A DNA stretch of 41,609 bases from Streptomyces sp. MBT53. GTDB taxonomy: Bacteria; Actinomycetota; Actinomycetes; Streptomycetales; Streptomycetaceae. Shown in pieces: positions 35,536 to 41,609 of this stretch (the stretch's first letter is position 1; each line of letters starts with the position of its first letter). The stretch is from assembly GCF_016654115.1 (NCBI RefSeq), contig NZ_JAEQAZ010000060.1, forward strand, positions 1-41,609, in the 5' to 3' direction. The notes beneath the pieces were generated by a model. It was not told the DNA's origin, did no database searches, and saw nothing but the letters and a program-made list of their open reading frames with translations. Made by a program: the position numbers and the translations under genes.

Positions 35536-35840
35536 GATGTCTCTTTCCTGGTTATCGGCTTGTCAGGGTGGTGAGAGAGGTCGCATCCGCAGCCGGGGAG
35601 ACCCGCCGAATCCCTTGCGGGACGTGGTGGGCAGCCGCTCCCCTGATCTGGGCACTACGTGCAGCACGCGAGTGGCCCACCGACCGGTCCCGCCCTGCGG
35701 CGGATGGTGGTGGGCTGCCCGCGACACCATTCGAACGGTGCGCGACGCTCCTGGAGTCGGTCCTCACGGACCGGGTCTCCGGCTGGCCGTCCCGTTCTGA
35801 CAGCACGGGACACAGCACTTCGGGGGATTCTACAGGGTGC
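35536..35840 (-). promoter_or_regulatory. rpsD promoter and long structured 5' leader
   Basis: No gene was found here. A minus-strand -10-like TAGAAT (35832-35827) near the rarA end would give a leader of about 285 bases. In it, GGTCC-GTGA-GGACC forms a hairpin, and GGCTGCCC can pair with GGGCAGCC about 80 bases apart (near 35710 and 35630). A leader of this size upstream of a ribosomal protein gene suggests autoregulation by S4; this is inference. Confidence 0.45.
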
Positions 35841-37196
35841 TCAGGACCGCTTACGACCAAGGTGTTTCCTGGTCCACTCCACGGCGTCCGCGTACCGCGC
35901 CTCGGCCCCGTGCCGGGTCGGCTCGTAGTACTCGCGGTCCTTCAGCTCCTCCGGGGCGTACTGCTGCTCGGCGATCCCCTCGGGCAGATCGTGCGGGTAG
36001 ACGTACCCCTGGGCGTGCCCCAGCTTGGCCGCGCCCTTGTAGTGCCCGTCCCGCAGATGCATGGGCACCGGGCCCGCATGCCCCTTCCGCACGTCCTCCA
36101 TGGCGGCGCCGATCGCCGTGGTCGCCGCGTTCGACTTGGGGGCCAGGGCCAGCGCGATGGTGGCGTGGCTGAGGGTGAGCGCGGCCTCGGGGAAGCCGAT
36201 CATCGCTACGGCCTGTGCGGCGGCGACCGCGATGGGCAGCGCGTTGGGATCGGCCAGGCCGATGTCCTCACTGGCGGAGATCATCAGCCGGCGGGCGATG
36301 AAGCGGGGATCCTCACCGGCCTCGATCATGCGGGCCAGGTAGTGCAGGGCCGCGTCGACGTCCGAGCCGCGGATGGACTTGATGAGGGCGCTGGCCACGT
36401 CGTAGTGCTGGTCGCCGTCCCGGTCGTACTTCACGGCCGCGCGGTCGACCGTCTCCTCCAGGGTCTGGAGGGTGATGTCCGGCTCGCCCTTGTCGAGGGC
36501 GGCCCCGGCGGCGGCCTCCAGGGCGGTCAGCGCGCGGCGGGCGTCGCCGCCGGCGATGCGCAGCAGGTGGTTCTCGCTGTCCTCGGGGAGGGTGATCGCG
36601 TCCTTGAGCCCGCGCTCGTCGGACAGGGCCCGGCGCAGCAGCGCGCGCAGGTCGTCGTCCGTGAGGGGTTCGAGGGTGAGGAGCAGGGAGCGGGACAGCA
36701 GCGGGGAGATCACCGAGAAGTACGGGTTCTCCGTGGTCGCCGCGATCAGGGTGATCCAGCGGTTCTCCACGGCCGGGAGGAGGGAGTCCTGCTGGGCCTT
36801 GCTGAAGCGGTGGATCTCGTCGAGGAAGAGAACGGTCTCCTTGCCGAAGCCCCCGGTGGCACGGCGGGCGCCGTCGATGACCGCGCGGACCTCTTTCACG
36901 CCCGCGGTGATCGCGGACAGCTCCACGAACCGCTTGTTGGTGGCCTTGGAGACGACGTACGCGAGGGTCGTCTTCCCGGTGCCGGGTGGCCCCCAGAGGA
37001 TCACCGAGGACGCTCCGGCCGGGCCGCCCGCGCCCTCGCCGACCAGTCGGCGCAGGGGCGAGCCCGGCTTCAGCAGATGCTGCTGGCCCACCACCTCGTC
37101 GAGGGTGCGCGGGCGCATCCGTACCGCCAGAGGACTGCTGGACGGGTCCTTCTCCTGGCGTTCTTCGGCTGCGGCGGTGAAAAGGTCGGGCTCCAC
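35841..37196 (-). CDS. rarA: Replication-associated recombination protein A (RarA/MgsA AAA+ ATPase)
   Basis: RarA acts at stalled replication forks and ssDNA/dsDNA junctions. The 451-residue protein has an AAA+ core: Walker A WGPPGTGKTTLAY (residues ~69-81), Walker B VLFLDEIHRFSKAQQD, sensor 1 IAATTENPYF and Arg-finger SRSLLLTLEPL. The family's C-terminal tetramerisation part follows (HYDVASALIKSIRGSDVDAA, RRLMISASEDIGLADPNA, then RDGHYKGAAKLGHAQGYVYP). GTG 37196 is preferred, spaced 8 bases from AGGG; TTG 37202, two codons earlier, is the alternative. It is upstream of rpsD on the same strand. Confidence 0.96.
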   Translation of the reverse strand: MEPDLFTAAAEERQEKDPSSSPLAVRMRPRTLDEVVGQQHLLKPGSPLRRLVGEGAGGPAGASSVILWGPPGTGKTTLAYVVSKATNKRFVELSAITAGVKEVRAVIDGARRATGGFGKETVLFLDEIHRFSKAQQDSLLPAVENRWITLIAATTENPYFSVISPLLSRSLLLTLEPLTDDDLRALLRRALSDERGLKDAITLPEDSENHLLRIAGGDARRALTALEAAAGAALDKGEPDITLQTLEETVDRAAVKYDRDGDQHYDVASALIKSIRGSDVDAALHYLARMIEAGEDPRFIARRLMISASEDIGLADPNALPIAVAAAQAVAMIGFPEAALTLSHATIALALAPKSNAATTAIGAAMEDVRKGHAGPVPMHLRDGHYKGAAKLGHAQGYVYPHDLPEGIAEQQYAPEELKDREYYEPTRHGAEARYADAVEWTRKHLGRKRS

Positions 37197-37243
37197 GTCC
37201 AAAACCCTATGTCACCGCACTGACAATCCGGTCGGGGCCGGAA

Positions 37244-37900
37244 TCACGCCCAGAGCTGCGTGCCCCAGCGGGTCAGGATCAGCATCGCGATGATGCCCAC
37301 GTGGGTGACCGGGAGGACCCAGGTGAACTCGCCCAGGAAGTTCTTGACCGGGCGCGGGACCTTCAGGAAGTCGTTGCGCATGTTGAACGAGGTGACGTAC
37401 CAGAACATGGTGATCGTGGCGACCCAGGCCAGCGAGCACCACAGGCACAGCGCGTTGATCCGGTACAGCGACTGGAACTGCAGCCAGGTGCAGAAGCCCA
37501 CCCCGAAGAGCGTGCCGAAGTTGAAGGTCAGCCAGTACCAGCGGGGGAACTTCACCCGGGTCAGCAGGCTGATGCCGACGCAGATCACGATGCCGTAGGC
37601 GACCAGGCCGAGCATCGGGTTCGGGAAGCCGAAGGCCGCGGCCTGCTTGCTCTCCATGACGCTGCCGCAGGACACGATCGGGTTGATGCTGCAGCTCGGG
37701 GTGAACGTCTTGCCCGCGAGCTTGCCCTCGAGGATCTTGAACTTGTCGATCGTGATGACCCACGCGGCGAGCAGTCCGGCCGCACCGGTGATCACCAGCA
37801 GCACGGCGAAGGCCCGGCTGCTGCCGACCGTGCGCGGCTCCTCCGCCGTGTGCTCCGGCTCGGAGTCGGTGGAGACGTCCTTCACTGTCGTCTTGCTCAT
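37244..37900 (-). CDS. Vitamin K epoxide reductase (VKOR) family disulfide-forming membrane protein
   Basis: Bacterial VKOR proteins reoxidise a DsbA-like partner and pass electrons to quinones. The 218-residue protein has a soluble acidic N-terminus (1-28) and about five transmembrane segments. The paired loop cysteines C70 and C78 (CSINPIVSCG) and the active-site CxxC C152-C155 (LCLWC) near the end of a helix are all conserved. No fused thioredoxin domain is present, so a separate DsbA-like protein must be encoded elsewhere. The start is ATG 37900 (GTG 37903 is equally possible). It is divergent from the ABC exporter operon and its predicted promoter overlaps a perfect palindrome. Confidence 0.93.
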   Translation of the reverse strand: MSKTTVKDVSTDSEPEHTAEEPRTVGSSRAFAVLLVITGAAGLLAAWVITIDKFKILEGKLAGKTFTPSCSINPIVSCGSVMESKQAAAFGFPNPMLGLVAYGIVICVGISLLTRVKFPRWYWLTFNFGTLFGVGFCTWLQFQSLYRINALCLWCSLAWVATITMFWYVTSFNMRNDFLKVPRPVKNFLGEFTWVLPVTHVGIIAMLILTRWGTQLWA

Positions 37901-37946
37901 CACGCCGATCCGTCACTTGAGAGTTGGACCATCTTCGGGCAGGGCC

Positions 37947-37987
37947 ATTGTGCCGCACGCACGGGCCTGTCCACCGTTCGGTGGACA
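37947..37987 (-). promoter_or_regulatory. VKOR promoter overlapping a perfect 20-bp operator
   Basis: The palindrome TGTCCACCG-TT-CGGTGGACA (37968-37987) is perfect. On the minus strand TGGACA inside it is a good -35, and CACAAT (37952-37947) is a possible -10 at a short 15-bp spacing. A protein bound here would block that promoter and lies about 56 bp upstream of the ABC operon start. Confidence 0.65.
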
Positions 37988-38042
37988 TAAGGAAGTACGC
38001 ACGGTCGTCCCTGAGCACTCGATTCCGGACGATGCTCATGGC

Positions 38043-38909
38043 ATGACAACACAGGCGAACGAACTCGCAGTGGATGTGCGGGGGCTGCGCAAGCGGTACG
38101 GGGACGTGACCGCCGTCGACGGAATCGACCTGGAGATACGCACCGGGGAGGTGTTCGGCCTGCTCGGACCCAATGGCGCGGGCAAGAGCACCACGGTGGA
38201 GATCCTCCAGGGCAATCGCGGCCGGGACGCGGGCGAGGTCCTCGTCCTCGGGTCGGACCCGGCGACGGGCACGCGCGCGTGGCGTTCGCGGGTCGGCATC
38301 GTCTGGCAGGACGAATCGGCACCCGCGGAGTTGACGGTCGGCGAGACCGTACGGCATTTCGCCCGCTACTACCCGCGTCCGCGGGACCCCGAGGAGGTCA
38401 TCGGCCTGGTGGGTCTTGAGGCCAAGGTGGACAGCCGGATCAAGGCGCTGTCGGGCGGCCAACGCAGACGGCTCGACGTGGCCCTCGGAGTGATCGGCGA
38501 CCCGGAACTCCTGCTCCTGGACGAGCCGACGACCGGTTTCGACCCGGCGGCCCGACGCCAGTTCTGGGACCTGATCCGCAAGCTCGCCGGCGAGGGCACC
38601 ACCATCCTCCTCACCACCCACTACCTGGAGGAGGCGGAGAACCTCGCCGACCGCCTCGCCATCGTCGCCAAGGGCCGGGTGGTCGCCGAGGGCGAACCGG
38701 CCGCCCTGCGCGAGGCCCACGGCACCGGAGCCACCGTCGAGTGGACGGAGCCCGACGGCACCCCGCGCGCGGAGCACACCGACACTCCTACCAAGGTCGT
38801 GGCGGAGCTCATGCACCGCTTCGACGGCGAGATCCCCGGGCTGCTGGTGACGCGCCCCACCCTGGAGGACGTCTACCTCCGGCTGACCGGACAGGAGGAC
38901 GTGCGATGA
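38043..38909 (+). CDS. ABC transporter ATP-binding protein (DrrA/multidrug exporter type)
   Basis: This 288-residue ATPase energises the ABC-2 permease that follows. Walker A is GPNGAGKSTT (residues ~44-53), the signature is LSGGQRRRLD, Walker B plus catalytic Glu is LLLLDEPTTGFDP and the H-loop is TTHYLEEAE. The C-terminal ~70 residues (AALREAHGTGATVEW...PTLEDVYLRLTG) are the extension seen in drug exporters such as DrrA. The start is ATG 38043. An open frame reaching back into the VKOR region was rejected because it crosses the operator. Its stop overlaps the permease start as ATGA. First gene of a four-gene operon with a two-component system; substrate unknown. Confidence 0.94.
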   Translation: MTTQANELAVDVRGLRKRYGDVTAVDGIDLEIRTGEVFGLLGPNGAGKSTTVEILQGNRGRDAGEVLVLGSDPATGTRAWRSRVGIVWQDESAPAELTVGETVRHFARYYPRPRDPEEVIGLVGLEAKVDSRIKALSGGQRRRLDVALGVIGDPELLLLDEPTTGFDPAARRQFWDLIRKLAGEGTTILLTTHYLEEAENLADRLAIVAKGRVVAEGEPAALREAHGTGATVEWTEPDGTPRAEHTDTPTKVVAELMHRFDGEIPGLLVTRPTLEDVYLRLTGQEDVR

Positions 38910-39751
38910 CTGCGACGGTGGTGCAGGCCCGGCCCCAGACCTCCGACGAACGGCTGCCCGGAGCCTGGGGGCTCGGGCTGCGGCGCGGGGTGCTGGAGCT
39001 CAAACAGTTCTTCCGCCAGCGCGACCAGGTGGTCTTCACCTTCGCCTTCCCGGTCGTGTTCCTCTTCCTCTTCGCATCGATCTTCAAGGACGACGTCCGG
39101 GGCGCGGGCGTCACCGCCTCCCAGCTCTACGTCCCGGCCATGATGGCCGCCGGCATCATGTCGACGAGCTTCCAGTCCCTCGGCATCTCGATCGCGATCG
39201 AACGCGACGAGAAGGTACTGCGCCGCCTGCGCGGCACCCCGATGCCACCGGCCGCGTACTTCCTCGGCAAGATCTGGCTCGTTCTGGTCACGGGCCTGAT
39301 GGAGACGGCGATCCTGCTGCTCGTCGGGACCGGCTTCTACGGCGTCGACCTGCCCTCGTCGGCCACCAAGTGGCTGGACTTCGGGTGGATCTTCGTGCTC
39401 GGGCTGACGGCGTGCGCGCTGCTCGGCATCGCGGTCAGCTCGGTGCCCAAGTCCGGGAAGAGCGCGACCTCCGTGGTCGTACTGCCCTTCCTGGTCCTGC
39501 AGTTCATCTCCGGGGTGTACATCTCGATCGACACCATTCCGGACTGGATGCTCAACATCGGTGCCCTGTTCCCGCTGAAGTGGATGTGCCAGGGGCTGCG
39601 CGGGGTGTTCCTGCCCTCGTCGGCGCAGGTGCTGGAGCAGGCCGGGAGCTGGGAGTTCGGGAAGGTCGCGCTGGTGCTCGGGGCGTGGTGCGTCGGAGGA
39701 TTGCTGCTGTGTCTGCTGACCTTCCGGTGGAAGAACCGGCGCGACGGATGA
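38906..39751 (+). CDS. ABC-2 type transporter permease
   Basis: This 281-residue permease pairs with the preceding ATPase. After a cytosolic N-terminus (1-45) six membrane segments are visible, beginning with VVFTFAFPVVFLFLFASIF. The intracellular ERDEKVLRRLRGTPMPPAAY is the classic ABC-2 coupling motif, and FLVLQFISGVYISIDTIPDW lies near the last extracellular loop. ATG 38906 follows GGAGGAC and overlaps the ATPase stop; its own stop overlaps the kinase start (ATGA). The pairing with a downstream sensor kinase suggests export of, or resistance to, a sensed envelope-active compound. Confidence 0.93.
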   Translation: MTATVVQARPQTSDERLPGAWGLGLRRGVLELKQFFRQRDQVVFTFAFPVVFLFLFASIFKDDVRGAGVTASQLYVPAMMAAGIMSTSFQSLGISIAIERDEKVLRRLRGTPMPPAAYFLGKIWLVLVTGLMETAILLLVGTGFYGVDLPSSATKWLDFGWIFVLGLTACALLGIAVSSVPKSGKSATSVVVLPFLVLQFISGVYISIDTIPDWMLNIGALFPLKWMCQGLRGVFLPSSAQVLEQAGSWEFGKVALVLGAWCVGGLLLCLLTFRWKNRRDG

Positions 39752-40965
39752 CCGTTCCCGCCCCGGTCAAGGGCTCGTACACCTGGGACCGCTCCTTCCG
39801 GCTCTGGGACACGTACTTCGCCCTGATCTGGCTGGCCACCCTGGTGTTCGTGCTCGGCACGGACCGGCCGGGGTGGCCGGTTCGCGTCACGGCGGCGGCT
39901 CTGCTCCTCCCCCTCGTGCCGCTCTACGTCTGGATCGGGCGCCCGGTCCTCCAGGGCGATCCGCCCGACGAGCGGCGGGCCGTCGGCTACCTCGTGGCGC
40001 AGATGGCGCTGTTCCTGCCGTCGGCGGTGCTGGTCGGCGAGACCCGGCTGATGTGCTTCGCGCTCGTCCCGCCCTGCTTCATGGTGCTGCGGCTGCGGTG
40101 GGCGCTGATCGCGGTGACCGTGATCAACATCGCGCCGGTGATCGGCTGGACGCTGCTGTGGTGGCCCGGCGCCCAGGACGTGTTCTTCAACTCGGTGTTC
40201 GCCGTGGTCACCCTGGTCTTCTCGATGGCCCTCGGCACGTGGATCATCCGGGTCATCGAACAGAGCCAGGAGCGCGCCGAGTTGATCGCCGAACTGGACG
40301 CGAGCCGCCACGAGGTGTCCCGGCTGTCGTCGGCGCACGGCGCGCTCGCCGAACGCGAGCGCATGGCCCGCGAGATCCACGACACCCTCGCCCAGGGCTT
40401 CACCAGTCTGCTGATGCTGATCCAGGCCGTGGAGGCCGAGTTGCACGACGACCCGGCCCAGGCCCGCCGCCATCTCGCTCTGATGGACGAGACCGCCCGG
40501 CAGAACCTCGCCGAGGCCCGTGCCCTGGTCGCCGGCGGCACACCGGCCGACCTCGCCGACGCCTCGCTGCCGGACGCCCTGCGCCGGCTCGCCGCCCGCC
40601 ATGACGCGGCGCTGGCGGTGACCGGCCCCGTGCGCGCGCTGCCCGCCGCGCCCGAGGTGGTCGCCCTGCGCTCCTGCCAGGAGGCCCTTGCCAACGCCCG
40701 CAAGCACGCCGGGAGTTCGGCGACGGTGAGCCTCACGCTGGCGTACGCCGACGAGACGCTGACCGTGTCCGTGCGGGACGACGGCTGCGGTTTCGAGCCG
40801 GACGCGGTATCCGGCGGCTACGGCCTGGCGGGGCTCCGCACCCGGGCCGCCGAGGCGGGCGGGACGGCGCTGGTGCGCAGCGCGCCGGGCGGGGGCACGA
40901 CGGTGACGGTCCGGCTGCCGGTGTCCCCTGCCTCGCCCGCATCGCCCTTGAGGAGTCCCCGATGA
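39748..40965 (+). CDS. NarL-family sensor histidine kinase (HisKA_3 type)
   Basis: This 405-residue membrane sensor has an N-terminal half with about six transmembrane helices (residues ~20-170) and no large extracellular domain. A coiled linker (EQSQERAELIAELDASRHEV) and the HisKA_3 dimerisation domain follow, with the phospho-acceptor H211 in MAREIHDTLAQGFTSLLMLI. The HATPase domain has an N-box EALANARKHAG and G-boxes DDGCGF and GGYGLAGLRTRA. This layout resembles DesK/LiaS-like kinases that sense within the membrane. Its stop overlaps the response regulator start, so the pair is coupled to each other and to the exporter. Confidence 0.95.
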   Translation: MTVPAPVKGSYTWDRSFRLWDTYFALIWLATLVFVLGTDRPGWPVRVTAAALLLPLVPLYVWIGRPVLQGDPPDERRAVGYLVAQMALFLPSAVLVGETRLMCFALVPPCFMVLRLRWALIAVTVINIAPVIGWTLLWWPGAQDVFFNSVFAVVTLVFSMALGTWIIRVIEQSQERAELIAELDASRHEVSRLSSAHGALAERERMAREIHDTLAQGFTSLLMLIQAVEAELHDDPAQARRHLALMDETARQNLAEARALVAGGTPADLADASLPDALRRLAARHDAALAVTGPVRALPAAPEVVALRSCQEALANARKHAGSSATVSLTLAYADETLTVSVRDDGCGFEPDAVSGGYGLAGLRTRAAEAGGTALVRSAPGGGTTVTVRLPVSPASPASPLRSPR

Positions 40966-41585
40966 TCCGGATCGTGCTGGCCGACGACCATCCCGTCGTA
41001 CGGGAGGGTCTGCGCGCCATGCTCAGCGCCGAACCGGACCTCGACGTGGTCGCCGACGCGTCCAGCGGGCCGCAGGCCGAGGCGCTGGCGGCCGAACTCC
41101 GGCCCGACATCGTGCTGATGGACCTGCGGATGCCGGGCGGCGGAGGCGTCGACTCCATCGTGCGGATGAGCGCGGCGGGGCTGCCGTGCCGGGTGATCGT
41201 CCTCACGACGTACGAGACGGACCGGGACATCCTGCGCGCGGTGGAAGCGGGGGCGGCGGGCTATCTGCTGAAGGATCTGCCGCGAGGTGAACTGGCCGAC
41301 GCCGTACGGGCCGCCGCGCGGGGCGAGACGGTGCTGGCGCCCTCTGTGGCGGCGCGGTTGGTGGACCAGTTGCGGACGAAGCCGGAGCGGCCGCGGTTGT
41401 CCGAGCGGGAGACCTCGGTGCTGCGGTTGGTGGCGGAGGGGTGCACCAACGCGGAGATCGGGCGGCGGTTGTACATCGGGGAGTCGACCGTGAAGACGCA
41501 TCTGCTGCGGGTCTTCGGGAAGTTGGGGGTGGACGACCGGACGGCGGCGGTGACGAGTGCGATGCGGCACGGGTTGCTGGACTAG
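40962..41585 (+). CDS. NarL/LuxR-family response regulator
   Basis: This 207-residue two-domain regulator has a receiver domain (1-120) with acidic pocket D8/D9, phospho-acceptor D54 (IVLMDLRMP), Thr in VIVLTTYETD and Lys in AGYLLKDLPRGEL. Its C-terminal LuxR-type HTH (~143-205) includes LSERETSVLRLVAEGCTNAE, IGRRLYIGESTVKTHLLRVF and GVDDRTAAV. It starts at ATG 40962 inside the kinase stop. It is the cognate partner of that kinase, and a likely target is the palindromic operator at 37968-37987 ahead of the operon, though this is only inferred. The operon's end lies at or beyond the window edge. Confidence 0.96.
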   Translation: MIRIVLADDHPVVREGLRAMLSAEPDLDVVADASSGPQAEALAAELRPDIVLMDLRMPGGGGVDSIVRMSAAGLPCRVIVLTTYETDRDILRAVEAGAAGYLLKDLPRGELADAVRAAARGETVLAPSVAARLVDQLRTKPERPRLSERETSVLRLVAEGCTNAEIGRRLYIGESTVKTHLLRVFGKLGVDDRTAAVTSAMRHGLLD

Positions 41586-41609
41586 GGATTCTCGCCCCCG
41601 CCGCCCCTA

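Noticed and set aside
35705..35745. tRNA-like T-loop (ATTCGAACGG) in the rpsD leader
   Set aside because: No matching acceptor, D or anticodon arms are found around it.

Overview
The window is chromosomal DNA from an actinomycete, almost certainly a Streptomyces. The evidence is the very high GC content with GC-rich third codon positions, many GTG and TTG starts, and Streptomyces marker genes (bldD, the actinobacterial integration host factor sIHF) set in the conserved order priA - metK - coaBC - rpoZ - gmk - sihF - pyr operon - bldD - nusB - efp - aro cluster - mltG - ruvX - alaS - rpsD - rarA. This is mostly core housekeeping sequence. No prophage, insertion sequence, CRISPR array, rRNA or tRNA gene was found.

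Layout. 1-1978 (-): most of priA, without the helicase motifs. 2040-4295: a TetR-type regulator diverging from a two-gene ABC exporter across an AT-rich double palindrome. 4318-8396 (-): metK, coaBC, rpoZ, gmk and sihF. 8686-18626 (-): a de novo pyrimidine operon transcribed pyrR-pyrB-pyrC-(membrane protein)-carA-carB-pyrD-pyrF, with several start/stop overlaps and a candidate PyrR-binding RNA hairpin over the pyrR ribosome-binding site. 18781-19452 (+): bldD with its promoter, BldD-box-like palindromes and terminator. 19491-21720 (-): nusB, efp and a PepQ-like protein with altered metal ligands. 21886-22695 (-): a P-loop protein with a proline-rich N-terminus. 22861-28484 (-): aroB, aroK, aroC, aroE and mltG. 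28607-32572 (-): ruvX, alaS and two small membrane-associated proteins.

32725-34887 (+): a STAND-like ATPase with a possibly leaderless promoter containing a palindrome. 34921-37900 (-): rpsD with a long leader, rarA, and a VKOR-family disulfide enzyme. 38043-41585 (+): a tightly coupled ABC exporter / sensor kinase / response regulator operon that diverges from the VKOR gene across a perfect 20-bp palindrome.

How the genes work together. The pyr genes encode all of the route to UMP except the OMP-synthesising phosphoribosyltransferase (PyrE), which is not in the window. The aro genes supply shikimate-pathway steps. metK and coaBC make SAM and CoA. rpoZ, nusB, efp, alaS and rpsD serve transcription and translation. 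mltG acts on peptidoglycan. The points most worth following up are regulatory: the pyrR leader RNA, the bldD/pyrR divergent region, the operators of the two ABC loci and the rpsD leader. Two proteins also deserve attention: the conserved membrane protein inside the pyr operon and the metal-ligand-altered PepQ homologue.
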